DNA of 64,000 nt. Origin: Brachionus manjavacas. Its lineage: Eukaryota > Rotifera > Eurotatoria > Ploima > Brachionidae. The position numbers were made by a program, and so were the translations under genes. The notes below the pieces were generated by a model. The model was not told where the DNA came from. It did no database searches and was given only the letters and a program-made list of their open reading frames with translations. The stretch lies in the NCBI GenBank assembly GCA_019054805.1, contig JAHQIY010000002.1, forward strand, positions 3,596,001-3,660,000. Direction: 5' to 3'. This document shows, in pieces, positions 1 through 10,452 of the stretch (position 1 is its first letter; each line of letters begins with the position of its first letter).

Positions 1-1400
1 AACTTTCTAATGCCTTTTTTTTATTAAAATAAATTTTTTTTTTAAACATTTTTAAACTGCAATGGCGAAAGGCATTTTACTACGTTAAGCTATTTTAAAT
101 AATAAATAATCAAATAAAAAAAAATAAATATTGTTGCTGCCACGTTTATAAAAAGGACTTTTTTTAAGTCTATTGACTTGCCTTTGGCTTTATGACTTTT
201 GAAACAACTCTGGAAAATACGAAAAAACTAAATAAATTGGAATAATTCTTGATAGATACTGGACTATTCGACAAAGTAAAAAAAAAATTAAAAATAAAAC
301 GAATAAGATAAACAGTAAAATAAATTAAAGTAATTTTTTCTAATAAAGGATGCAAAGAATTTATGGAAATTAATTATTAAACGAATATGTTGTTTTTTTT
401 AAAAAAAGTATTCAAAATTTTAGTTTTAGAAAAAAAATAATCGAGTGTTTTTTAATGCATTGATTTTTTCCGCAAATATCCGACACTCAAGGGTTGTCTT
501 TACGTTTGTAGTTTTGTTTTGTATGTCAAAAAAATATCTTTATTTAATGTTTTATGTTTTTAGCACTAGAGAAAAATGTAACAAACACCATATCTTCTGG
601 TATTGATCTTTAAATTTAGGCTATATTTAATTCTCTATATTAATTTGATATGCTCAGTGTTTTTTGTTAGTTTTTGCACTCAAGTTAGTTGGAAACACAA
701 ACGTGTTGTATTTTACAGTTAAATTGAGTAAAGATAAATTTTCTTATGCAGAGAAGATCACGAAACTAAAAAATTTACTTCTTTTTTTCTATTTTTTGCT
801 GTCTTAAAAATTTTAAGAGCTTATTTTTGCGTGATCTAAAAGAAGTCTAGCAAGAGACATGTAAAGGCACATCATGCATTTAACAATTTTTGTATTATTT
901 TTTATTTTTCTTTTATACAATTTGATTTAAGAAGGTTTTATTAATTTTTCTTTTTTTAATTTTTGATTTGTATTTAACTTTACTTTCTCTTTATTTTTAT
1001 TCAAAACTTTAATATTTATTTCTATTTTTCTTCTCCTTATGGAGGTTAATTTGAATCAAATAAACAAAAATAAAAAATTCAATTTGATAAATACTCTGAA
1101 AGTCGCTCGCCGTGTGTTTATAATAGATTTAAGACCATACTATCAATCAAAATCATGATAAAAAAAATAATCAAAAACAAATATTATTTCTTTTTATTAA
1201 TAGAAAAAAAATTAAATGAAAATTTTTTTGTTGCATCAATGATAACTAACTGGAAAGAGACCATTCACTAAAATTCTATAAAATACGGTATTTTTTCAAG
1301 CAATTGTTTAAAAATATAAAAATATTCTAAAATGAGCTCTATTAAATAAATTAAAAACCAGGTTTTTTTCTAAAAATGTATGGTCAATTTTTGCTACTGA
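1..1400. other. AT-rich non-coding stretch
   Basis: Long runs of A and T and no reading frame that resembles a protein. I see no RNA gene, recognisable transposon end or strong inverted repeat. It may hold distal sequence of a gene lying outside the window, but nothing in it shows this. Confidence 0.5.
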
Positions 1401-1410
1401 GGTCTTTGGG

Positions 1411-1626
1411 CTATACTAAATAACGTATATGTGTATTTTTTCTCCAGATACTATAGCTGCTTTGTTCTAAATTACAAACAACTCGAGTAGAATCGGCTGA
1501 AGGTTTTAACACATTTATATTGTTTTTAATTGCTTCATAAAAAATATCACGTGTTTCATTATAAACTCGGCAAAGAAAATCTTTAAAGAAGCGGATATAC
1601 TGTTCGTATTTGTTTAAAAAGTTCAT
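1411..1626 (-). CDS. Hypothetical small protein or exon, 71 aa
   Basis: An ATG-started frame of 71 codons. Codon and residue use looks protein-like: it is rich in aromatic and charged residues, begins MNFLNKYEQYIRFFKDFL, and has two cysteines and one tryptophan. I recognise no family, signal peptide or membrane segment. It stands alone in AT-rich DNA and ends in TAG. It could be a real small gene, one exon of a longer gene, or a chance frame. Confidence 0.3.
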   Translation of the reverse strand: MNFLNKYEQYIRFFKDFLCRVYNETRDIFYEAIKNNINVLKPSADSTRVVCNLEQSSYSIWRKNTHIRYLV

Positions 1627-1844
1627 TTTTTTAAAATAAATTAATTAAAAGATCATTATGCTAGGCTAGAGTCTTATCTAGAATTCAAAAAGCCTAGTTT
1701 AAACCAAATTAATGAACCAAATTGATAAAGTAAGAAAAAAATAAAAGTTAATGATTTACAGAATTAATAAAAGAAAAAGTTTAAATAAAAAAATCAGAAT
1801 AAATTTGAATATTAACTTTACTTCAATTTACTTTTTTTATTTTT

Positions 1845-1895
1845 TTTATTTTATTTTTTTTACATCACCCTCGCGGTGTTTACTGAATAAATTAT
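1845..1895 (-). repeat. LINE 3' end relic, hairpin class CACC-GGTG
   Basis: On the minus strand this stretch carries the short hairpin CACCGCGAGGGTG followed by ATGTAAA. A near-identical block, also on the minus strand, lies at about 36515-36550 directly after a LINE reverse-transcriptase fragment. That position suggests it is the 3' terminus of a non-LTR retrotransposon. No coding part is recognisable beside this copy. Confidence 0.5.
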
Positions 1896-2039
1896 TATTA
1901 AAATTTAATATTAGCCCAAATTTAATTCATTGTTCCAAAACTTTAATATTTTCCTAAATGGAACATAGTTCTGGGTCAACACGCTTATCCAACAACAACC
2001 CCTAATTATATATTTATTTATGTTTTTTATTTTATTTTT

Positions 2040-2170
2040 GATTTTTACTCGAAACACATTTAAACAATTTTTGATCCTTTTTAATAATCGTTAGGCTAAA
2101 AAGAAGGACTTTGTTCCATTCTGAGTAGCCTGAGGGTTTCCCTCAAATAAATAAAGTAAAGTAAAGTAAG
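2040..2170 (+). repeat. LINE/SINE 3' end relic with GAGGG-CCCTC hairpin and tail
   Basis: The stretch ends in CCTGAGGGTTTCCCTC, which can form a stem, followed by AAATAAATAAAGTAAAGTAAAG. A terminal hairpin followed by a simple repeat tail is typical of the 3' ends of CR1/L2-like LINEs. Nothing upstream is coding. It is a third terminal type, distinct from the two others in the window. Confidence 0.5.
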
Positions 2171-2340
2171 TAATATTAGCATACTGACTATTTTTTTTTT
2201 ACTTTTATTTTTCATTTTATCTAATTCTTTTATTATATCTAAAAAAATGACTACTAAAAACAGGAAATAATTTTTTTTTTGATTTTAATTGAAAAAAAAG
2301 GAATACAAAAAAGAAAGCAAGGAGTAAAAAGAAAATCAAT

Positions 2341-2568
2341 TTATTTTATATTTTTTGTGCTTTGTAGTTGTTCATCTTGGACTATTTTCGGTGTACTTTT
2401 TGATCCATGAGACTTACCCCTTGTCCCTCTAGCAATTTGGGTACGAGCTGTATTTACATTCTCTTTTAATTTAATTGATCTGTAAATTCTAATAATCACA
2501 TTTTTTACTCTTTGAGTTAATCAATCTTTATGCCATTCTAGTTCTAGTCCATCATTCGGACAGGACAT
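2341..2568 (-). pseudogene. Broken 75-codon frame with a single in-frame TGA
   Basis: Read on the minus strand from an ATG at 2568, the frame runs 76 codons to TAA with one internal stop, TGA at codon 16. The residues on both sides look protein-like: MSCPNDGLELEWHKD before the stop, then a basic stretch including TARTQIARGTRGKSHGSK. I recognise no family. It is most simply a small gene or transposon-ORF relic disabled by a TGG-to-TGA change. Recoding is possible but unsupported. Confidence 0.35.
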
Positions 2569-3299
2569 ATTTTTATTTTACCCATCGTAAGAGATAAATT
2601 CATTTTCCGATTTTTATAAGTTTAAATTGAATGTTAAATAAATTTTATTTTAATACAAAAAAATTAACTATATAATATTATAAAACAGCTATAAATTAAT
2701 AATTTTTTTTTATCACAAGAGAATTTTTCAGCTTGAATCTAAGTTTTTGTGGCACATTGCAACTACTCTACAAAATCAAGGTCCACAGTCTGATTAAAAC
2801 CGGTCTAGAATTAACCTCCTTTGAGGTAAATAGGCATTCCATTTGGTCAATATAGACAAAAATGTTAGTAAGGCGTTTTAAGATAATGTATTTGCGAAGT
2901 TCAAAGGTAGAGTGACTGTTTTTGATTACTTTTAAATTTAATTTATTGTAAACATTCACAAATGGCTATCAAAAACAAACATAGGTTCGTAAGGGGATTT
3001 GTCAGAGCTTGCTTGAGATATTGATTAATTCATGCATGTATTGATTTTTTGGAAACAAAACTCGTGATCGTTTCTACAAGATCAAAAGGAAGCATGTTTA
3101 AACGCGCATATGTTTCGCTAATTCCTTACAAAATAAAAAAATACAAAAAAAAACAAAAGAAAAACAAATTTGAAAATCATTCAAATGCTCGACGATATTT
3201 AATCGACAGAATGGAATTTTATCTTTTCATGTAAATTAAAAAAAGAAGAAGAATAGAAATAAAAATCTTAGTTTTCAAATAATTAAAAAAACACAACTC

Positions 3300-3562
3300 A
3301 CATTTCGGCTTTGTTCAACCATGCCTCTAGAGCTTTCACTAGATTAATTAATGTTTCATATTTCAATAGTTTGACATGTCCGATAGATGGTCTTCATCTA
3401 ACATTTCAGCAAAATGCAATTGCATGCTTTCCTGATGAATCATCGCAAAAAATGTTTAATCAGCCATTGTTTGATCTCGCACTAAAAGCACCACTAATCT
3501 CAAGAATTACCTTAAGCGTATTAATTTCTCAAACAAAAGACTCTCGATCTTTTGGAGCATAA
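3300..3562. other. Ambiguous possible coding relic on either strand
   Basis: The plus strand is open for about 84 codons, but its start is TTG and it matches nothing I know. One minus-strand frame from about 3561 to 3300 contains only TGA stops (four) and no TAA or TAG, which is unexpected in DNA this AT-rich. Its last part reads GHVKLLKYETLINLVKALEA and looks protein-like. It may be a decayed minus-strand gene or transposon fragment. No function is assigned. Confidence 0.25.
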
Positions 3563-3778
3563 AATTATCTCCAAATAAGCAACAACTAAACTAATCAAGC
3601 TTAATAATTAATTAACCTATTATCTTATCTTTCATATCTGATCTTAAAATCTAGCTCTGCTTCGCAACGCACCTGTTCTGTGCACATAAGACAAATACTT
3701 GCACTTGACCAGACCATTTTTTTCTTTTTGATATCAAGCAGGGACAAGTAGGCTCAAGAGTGCAAAGATATCGATTTT

Positions 3779-3797
3779 CTCTCTCTCTCTCTCTCTG
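3779..3797 (+). repeat. CT dinucleotide run
   Basis: A (CT)n microsatellite. It lies in the presumed intron just before the UTP18 exon and may add to the pyrimidine-rich tract ahead of the splice acceptor. Confidence 0.8.
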
Positions 3798-3846
3798 CAA
3801 AAAAGGGTCGAGTTTTTTTCTCATTTTAATTAATTGTTGCTTTAAG

Positions 3847-4216
3847 ATGCAAATCAGGTGTGGTGAATTTATACAATATGAACGAGAGTGTTCTAAGCTC
3901 TACGGATCGCAATCCGAGACCCCTCAAGTCGTTCATGAATTTGACAACGCCGTGCACGAGTCTTAAGTTCAACGCGACCGGTGAGCTACTGGCGACATGC
4001 TCGGCCCACGCTGAAAACGGCTTCAAGCTCATTCACACATCATCGCTGAGTGTTGTACAAAACTTTCCAATACAAAATCAAGACCAATCGGTCTACACGG
4101 CCATGAGAATACCACAGTGCTTTGACTTTTCGCTAAACAGTTGCTATTTAAGCATTGGAAACCAAAAGGGAAATGCTCTTCTTTACAGACTTAAACATTA
4201 TTATGGTTCTTATTAA
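3847..4216 (+). CDS. UTP18: UTP18, last exon (C-terminal WD40 part)
   Basis: This encodes the C-terminus of UTP18, a WD40 protein of the U3 snoRNP/SSU processome that acts in nucleolar 18S rRNA maturation. The signature parts are SGVVNLYN, RPLKSFMNLTTPCTSLKFN, then CFDFSLNSCYLSIGNQKGNA and the terminal YRLKHYY, which follow the family's final two WD repeats closely. The exon begins after an acceptor AG at 3845-3846, in a frame that gives CKSGVVNLYN. I find no upstream exon in the first 3.8 kb, so the preceding intron is either very long or reaches past the window edge, or this is an isolated gene fragment. The exon itself is intact. Its GC content is higher than that of its surroundings. Confidence 0.85.
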
Positions 4217-4514
4217 ATAAAGGCAAAAAAATAATTCTTTTCTTTCTTTCTTTTTTTGTTTATTCAGTACAAATTTAATTAAAAAAAATTATATTTCATT
4301 TTTTTTTGATAAATTTAAACGATCCTGTAAAATAGGGTACAAAATTTGATAAAGATTTTTTTTTTCAAGTAACCGAGGCGTTTCGATTCCAATGGTTAAG
4401 ATTTTAAACAATATGGAAAAAGTTAATTTTGTTAACGGGATCAGTTAAAGTCTAAACAGAATGTCTGTTGTCAAAAGATACGATTTAAGAAAGAATAACG
4501 AGAACCTAATACAA

Positions 4515-4890
4515 GAGCATGTAAAACACGGTTTTGAGAAATTGAGTACAAAATGACAAAAAGAATAGAAAAAAATGTAAATAACTTTTTTTCTTAAGGT
4601 TTAGACTTAGTTCAGTAAATGCAACATAGTGCAACATTCAAAGTTGCATCAAATATCAAGATCTACAAAATTTGCAGAGTTTAGCAGAAATTAAATTGCA
4701 ATATAATCGAGCGTAGTGCGTTTTGCACAGATTTTAAAGACAGTGACATTTAATGCAACTTTGAATGCTGCACTATGTTGCATCCACAGAACTAATTATA
4801 AGCTTAAAGAAAAAAAAGTTGAAAATTTTTTACATTTTCTTCTGTTCTTTTGTACTGAACTTTACAAGACCGTAAAAACTGTTCTCAAAG
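4515..4890. mobile_element. MITE-like long imperfect inverted repeat
   Basis: The innermost arms, 4620-4649 and 4753-4782, are 30-bp reverse complements with one mismatch. Imperfect pairing continues outward for roughly another 100 bp on each side, through shared blocks such as GTACAAAA and the A-rich stretch around ATGTAA. The spacer is about 100 bp and has no coding capacity. The shape fits a foldback or MITE-type non-autonomous DNA element. I could not fix its outer ends or a target duplication. Confidence 0.6.
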
Positions 4891-4899
4891 ATATTCATA

Positions 4900-5880
4900 T
4901 ATAACATATATTTTTCTGTTAGCGCCACAAATTTTGTTCCATCTTTTGACATTGACGACAATTTGAAAATTTAGTACATTTATTTTAAAAAAATCCAAAA
5001 TTTAAATCGAAAAATTTTTAAAATAAATTTGATATTTTTTATATTTTTTTTATTTTAATTTAGTTGTAATTATTTTCATTGAAATGCAACAAATAAAATA
5101 TTCTAATTACAATTTGTGAGAAAGTAAATTGCAGTTTTTTTATTTTTGTATTAAGTTTTCACATTGCAGCTTTGTCTGCTCTTACTATGCAAATTATGCA
5201 TCAATGTTGCATTTTTATTTATTTAAAATGTAGCTTGAGAACTCGCCAGGCAGATTGAAATGGAGTTTAGTCAATTGGAATGGTGTAAAGTATAGTTTTG
5301 ATGTTTTCTTTTTAAATTAAAAATAATAAAGCAAATTTAAAAAAAAAAAAAAGAAAAAAAAATTAGTTTTACATTTATAAACGCAAATATTTTTCAAATA
5401 ATGTTTATTGTATTTGCAGAACTAATCTCTTACTTCTAAAAAAGATATTTGTAATTCTTACTGTCCTTTTTCTCTTTTGAATCAATCAAATATATCAACG
5501 ACCGACTTCTATCTTAATGATGTTTTATTTTTTGTCTTTTTTCTAAATGAATAAATAAGCATTGCAACACAAATCTGAACACATATAGCGGAGTGGCCTG
5601 GGTGTTAAACGTTCAAACCACACCAAAGAAGAAAATCTTAAAAATATCTAGTCAGTACAAGATGCATGTTTAAACCACATTACTGATGAAAGACTAACAA
5701 AGCTACTGCGAATCACTTGCATCCTTTTTTCACATGTGTACAAAATCCTGCTTGAAAAAAAAATAAAAAAAGAAAGGGTAAAATAATTGTTGCTAAAGTT
5801 TGAATTTGAGAAAGCAATTTTTTCCAATTACAAGAAATAAAATCAACAAGCTAGAATATAGCAACATTAGTAATCAATAG
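4900..5880. other. Non-coding stretch
   Basis: AT-rich, with no supported gene. At about 5588-5625 a tRNA-like phrase (GCGGAGTGGCCTGGGTG, followed about 10 bases later by TTCAAACC) hints at a tRNA-derived SINE head, but it is too degenerate to call. Confidence 0.4.
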
Positions 5881-5899
5881 ATAAAACTTTTTTTCTAAT

Positions 5900-6154
5900 A
5901 CTTTCGAAATTTTTGAATTTTTGAACACAAGAACTTGTCATAAGGCTATCGAGCGACAGCAGATCCTCAATTGTAGAGTGAGACACAACTATTTTACAAA
6001 CCGAACAGCAGGAAACTGGAACACGCTGAATGCGGTGACAAAGAGTGTCAGCAATACGAACATTTTTAAAAAAGAATCGACAAGTTGCTTAGATGAAAAA
6101 TTTTATAAAAATACTTTGATGCGAGTAAAATTTAAATATTTTTCTTTCGTCTAA
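5900..6154 (+). pseudogene. LINE reverse transcriptase C-terminal relic
   Basis: The frame contains HNYFTNRTAGNWNTL and then SVSNTNIFKKESTSC. This is the pattern at the extreme C-terminus of jockey/CR1/L2-type LINE polymerases, where F..R..N.WN.L is followed by S...FK..LD. The upstream reverse transcriptase is missing, so it is a 5'-truncated copy. Downstream, at about 6225-6290, lies a GC-richer block ending in a (TAC)n-like run that may be its 3' terminus. Confidence 0.6.
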
Positions 6155-6159
6155 AAATA

Positions 6160-8325
6160 GTTTATTTAAAACCATGTTAAATGAAAGTTATTTAAAAATA
6201 TGTAAAAATAAGTTATCCAAAAATGACTACGTGCGCCACTACTTGGAGACTCAAGTCTCCCCCAGCATTTGTACTACTACTACTAATCTATAATAATTTG
6301 TCCCATGTTGTTAAAGATGTTCTTCCTTTGTGGAGTTAGAGCCTTTGATACAAATTATCCTTCTATATGGGTAATGACGTTTTATTTTTTGTCTTTTTGG
6401 AACATGATTAAAAAATGGGTACTGTAATACAGACCGAGTTTGTGATTAATATGCTTAGCATTCAGTTAAACACATTGTTTAGAATAAGTTTAGAAATAAA
6501 AAAATTTCCAGAGAGTGTTAGAAAAAAAGTCGTATTTAAAGACTGGTCATGTCTCTATACCCCAGTATGTTGAATGTTTTTATAATTTTACTTAATCGAA
6601 AATGCCAAGAAATTGCTTTTAAAATAATGTTCCATTTACAATAAAAACTTAGGCAACAATTGTTTTTGCCTTTTAAAGACTTTGTGACTTGGTTCGAAAA
6701 GGTCCTTACAGTCTTCCACCTAAATTTTAAAAAAAAATAAATTAAGACACCTTATTTGTTTATCTCAATTTAAAAAAGACTTCTAAATCGAGTTAAAAAA
6801 TTGAACTTTTATTCGATCTCTTTTGTAAAATTAATTTTTTAGAAAGATAATCTTTGTGTTGTTGAAATTTTAAAATTAAAGTAAATTAAAATAAATAATA
6901 ATTGACCTTTGTTGCATACGCCTGGAGCAAGTCCATTGGGTCTGCTCACTCAAAAACCCATATCTTAATTAGAATTTATTTTGACAGTGGAAATTAATTA
7001 TTTTTAAATTGTGCACAGTCTAGTGAGACCGTGGGGCTTTGGGACTATGTGGACTGTGCGGATAGCAGGGCTTACCTGCTTGAGTTTTTGTAAATAAACT
7101 TAAGTACGGCTTAATTCAAAGTCAAAGAAGAAACAAAAAAGCAAAAAAAATTTAATTATTTATTTATTGACCGCCACTAAGTGGAATATGCTGGTTGTTG
7201 GTTGTTGGACCTGTGTATTCTTTGCTAATACGTTAAGTAAATAGAGTACGTGCAGCTGGTGTTGATATTGGATTAAGTTGGACTTTGCCTTATCGATTGC
7301 CGATAGTGCTTGGTCAATGACAGAATATATTGAATTAACAAATGAGAGGAGGCGTGTATAGCTGACAGATATGATGTGTTTTGTTTTTTAATTAAGATAA
7401 GATATTTTGCTAAATATTTTATTTAAAAAATGAAAAGGGATAAAAAAATGTTTATCTTTTTTTTTCATGTTATGAGGCCTAATGGTTTGGTTTGGCAGAG
7501 ACAACTAAATGCGGTAGAATGATGGCGCGTTGCTTGAGCTCAAATCCGATCAATCAAACAAGACAGTATCTATTCACAAAATAAACAATTGCGATTGGTT
7601 GTAAATTATTGTTGAAATATTCAATTGATGATTGAGGCTGGGTAGAAAAAGCCAATTAGAAAAAAAGCCTATAATTTTTGGCTTATGCTAACGAGAAAAC
7701 AATCTGCTGCATTTGATTCGCAAAAAAGAATGAGAAAGTGTCCATGTGAAAAGCGCTCAATTGTTAATTGCGCACACACACACATCAAATTCAATCTGAA
7801 CCAATCAAATAATTTCGTACTCATACCAATATTTTATTCGTATTAATCATTTTTTCTCTCTAAACAGCCTTGAACTCGAAATACACAAATTAAAATACTG
7901 ACAAGTCTCCTCCCCGAATTGCTAAGTGAAAAAATCCCATTGGCACATCTAGCCAGTTGTTAATTTTGCCATTGGTTTCTCTAGCAACAAATGAGAAAAT
8001 TTCACCACACTTAATTCTCGTCTCGAACATGGAGGCCAACAACAATTCATATTTTTATTTTTATTTTTTTCCTACACACACACACACACACAAAAAACAA
8101 CAACAAAAAAATAGAGAAAAAATTATGCTAATTTAATACTAACAAATTGAAGAAAAAAGAAAAAAAATCCAAAATCGTTTGTGAGTGTGTGTATTCTCTC
8201 TCTCTATTGCCTTCTCTAAATTTTGTTTCTCTTCGCTTTTGCCATTTTGAATCTCGCACTCCGAGTCCATTTTACATTTTTAGTTTTTGCAGACAAAAAA
8301 TTTGTCTACAGCAATGTGCTAAGAA
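6160..8325. other. Upstream region of the PHC-like gene
   Basis: No supported coding region. The last few hundred bases have CA and CT runs (about 7770-7785, 8075-8095, 8195-8210) and a pyrimidine-rich stretch just before the PHC-like start, and probably hold its promoter and 5' UTR. At about 7472-7550 there is a weakly tRNA-like block. At 6900-7080 a GC-richer non-coding block ends in a perfect minus-strand splice-donor-like CAGGTAAG that I cannot tie to a gene. Confidence 0.4.
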
Positions 8326-10452
8326 ATGTCCGCCAACCCAACACTGAGCAACCATCAAACGCCGCAAAAAGTAATAGCCAAAATCCAGCAAAAACCGGCC
8401 AACTACAACCAGTACAAAGTAGTTAACGTGAACCCGTCGCCGAGCAAGCCGCCGCTGATCGCCGCTCGGCCGCTGGCGCCCCTGTTGCCCGCCACCGCCA
8501 ACCACACCGCCAACCACGCCGCGCATCACACGCCGCATCCGCCGCCGTCGACCAAACCGCTCAAGAAGCCCAAGAACGACAGCGTGCAGCTAGTGCAGCA
8601 CGTACGACCCGGCCACCCCTCCGCCAACGCCAACACTGCCGCCACCGCCTTCACCCAGGATCAACTGAACCAAATAGCGGCCGCTCTGCAGCAAAAAAAT
8701 GCCCAAAACGGCCACTCGATCGGCACGTTCAGCAACGGCCAATTCTACCAGTTTATTCCGATACAGCCGAACGGCGTCAAGCTCCAACAACCGCTCATAA
8801 TCGCGCCGTGCTCGCCGCACCTGCTCGCCCACTCCAAAAACAGTAATATCCAGCCGAAGCCGGCGCAATCGCAAGCGCCACCGGCGCCGCCCTCCCAGCC
8901 GCCGCAATCGCACCAAAACTCCGACGGCCTCGGCCAATTTCTATTTCAAACAGTTCCGAACAAGGCGGCCGCCCCAAGCACCGCCTCGGCCACTGCTGCC
9001 AATGCGCCTAGCAGTGCCTCGTCTCAATCGGCGGCCGCGCCCGTCCAGCATCAGCTCAGCGCCACCTCCACAAACATCCAGATGCTGCAGCAGCGCCTCG
9101 CCGAAGAAGAGCACCGCCAAGAGCAACTGCTCAAACAGCTCAACGAGAAAAAACACTCGAAGGCCAGGTCGCCGGACAAAAAGACCAAGTGCGACGCGAT
9201 GGACGTGGACGAGTGGTCGCACGATTCGGACAAGATGGCCGACGAGGCCGGCTCTGCGGCCAACACGTCCGCCAGCGTTCACAGCAAGAAGCGCGGCCGG
9301 CCCCGTCTCTACGCCGTCGACGCTCTCACCGGCAAGAGCATCAAGGGAAAGCTGATCGAGAACGCGCCTCTCAAACAAAAATCGCCCAAGCTCGCCCTTC
9401 AGCCCCAGCTGCACTTTCCGAACGGCTTTGCCATCTATCCGTCGCCGTCCACCTCCGCGTCCTCGTCCTACTCGCAGCAACAAAATTTCATCATCAATCA
9501 ACCGGCACAATTCAATCCCCAGTTCATTCCCTTGAACATAGTGCAGCCCATGATCCAAGAGGAAAAGAGCCAACATGCTCCGCCAGCCCAGCTATCAGCC
9601 CATCAATCGACACAGCCTCCTACACAGCCGTTAGCGCTGCCTGACCAACAGCAACAGCAACAGCAAAAACAGCAGCAACATGAGCAGTTCGACGACAGCA
9701 AGAGCAATGGGGGGAGCGGCGAGCAGGAGAAGCAGACCGAGCAGAGTAGTAGTGAGAAAGAGAGTGGCGAGATGAGTGTGGAGAAGAGTGCGAGCGGGGA
9801 GACAAGTGTGAGCAGAACGCCCGAGCGTCAAGACAAAAAATTGGTCGACACGCTGAAAAATTTCAAGTCCAAAGTAGTTTTGACGCACGTAATCGACGGC
9901 TTCGTGATCAAAGAGAGCTCGGAGCCGTTTCCGGTGAAGGCCGGCGAGCCGCGGATGTGCCTCGAGCAGAGTACGCCGCCCAAGTCCACGTCGACCCCGT
10001 CCAACGTGAACAAGCGCGACGACCAAATGAACACTAGCCGACTGTTGGACGAGAACAGTCTGCTGAACACGAGCGCCACTAGTCAAAAGTCGAAGGGCAA
10101 GAGCCGGTCGAGGCCGTCGCCCAAGAAGCCGAGAAAGTCGCTGAGCGACGAGCTCGACGACAAGGGCAAGAACCCCGCCGCCAGGACCGCTGAGGCCGCC
10201 AGCGTTTGCAAGCAAGAGTGGCCGGGCGGCGACCCGACCGAGTGGAACTGCGACCAGGTGCACGCGTTTGTGGTGCTGGTCGCAGGAGAGCAAGTGGCCG
10301 AGATGTTCAGATCGCAGGACATGGACGGCTCGGCGCTCAGTTTGATCCGCGACGACCATCTGGTAAACACCATGGGAGTCAAGCTCGGGCCCGCTTTAAA
10401 AATAATGAGCAAATTTAACGAATTTAAGATTAAGTTTAGTCAATCGTTGTGA
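8326..10452 (+). CDS. PHC: Polyhomeotic-like Polycomb protein (HD1 + SAM, no FCS zinc finger)
   Basis: This is a Polyhomeotic/PHC-type protein, a subunit of canonical PRC1 that compacts and clusters repressed chromatin in the nucleus through SAM polymerisation. It is 708 aa in one uninterrupted frame. Residues 1-315 are low complexity (A, P, Q, N, S rich). An AT-hook-like KKRGRPRLY lies near residue 325, a polyQ run at about 443-455, and the diagnostic HD1 motif LTHVIDGFVIKESSEPFPV at about 519-537. The C-terminal SAM domain spans about 637-703 and includes FRSQDMDGSAL and MGVKLGPALKI. The FCS zinc finger usual between HD1 and SAM is absent: I see no cysteine cluster there. The start ATG has a good context and in-frame sequence is open from it. 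The gene is strikingly GC-rich in AT-rich surroundings. Other long frames here are antisense shadows caused by that composition. Confidence 0.9.
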   Translation: MSANPTLSNHQTPQKVIAKIQQKPANYNQYKVVNVNPSPSKPPLIAARPLAPLLPATANHTANHAAHHTPHPPPSTKPLKKPKNDSVQLVQHVRPGHPSANANTAATAFTQDQLNQIAAALQQKNAQNGHSIGTFSNGQFYQFIPIQPNGVKLQQPLIIAPCSPHLLAHSKNSNIQPKPAQSQAPPAPPSQPPQSHQNSDGLGQFLFQTVPNKAAAPSTASATAANAPSSASSQSAAAPVQHQLSATSTNIQMLQQRLAEEEHRQEQLLKQLNEKKHSKARSPDKKTKCDAMDVDEWSHDSDKMADEAGSAANTSASVHSKKRGRPRLYAVDALTGKSIKGKLIENAPLKQKSPKLALQPQLHFPNGFAIYPSPSTSASSSYSQQQNFIINQPAQFNPQFIPLNIVQPMIQEEKSQHAPPAQLSAHQSTQPPTQPLALPDQQQQQQQKQQQHEQFDDSKSNGGSGEQEKQTEQSSSEKESGEMSVEKSASGETSVSRTPERQDKKLVDTLKNFKSKVVLTHVIDGFVIKESSEPFPVKAGEPRMCLEQSTPPKSTSTPSNVNKRDDQMNTSRLLDENSLLNTSATSQKSKGKSRSRPSPKKPRKSLSDELDDKGKNPAARTAEAASVCKQEWPGGDPTEWNCDQVHAFVVLVAGEQVAEMFRSQDMDGSALSLIRDDHLVNTMGVKLGPALKIMSKFNEFKIKFSQSL

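Noticed and set aside
3760-4032. Overlapping ORFs on both strands around the UTP18 exon
   Set aside because: They are shadows; only the UTP18 frame matches a family.
5588-5625. tRNA-like phrase GCGGAGTGGCCTGGGTG with TTCAAACC
   Set aside because: Spacing and stems do not form a cloverleaf. At most it is a very degraded SINE head.
6640-6725. Short minus-strand coding-like phrase (FEPSHKVFKRQKQLLPKFLL)
   Set aside because: Too short and isolated to assign; it may be a tiny LINE or exon relic.
7472-7550. Weak A-box and B-box-like motifs (GGCCTAATGGTTTGG and GAGCTCAAATCC)
   Set aside because: No acceptor stem pairing was found and no second copy, so not called as a tRNA or SINE.
8590-10412. 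Several long minus-strand and alternate-frame ORFs inside the PHC-like gene (up to 242 codons)
   Set aside because: They arise because the GC-rich sequence lacks stop codons. Their residues are low-complexity Arg, Leu and Gly runs, while the plus-strand frame has HD1 and SAM.
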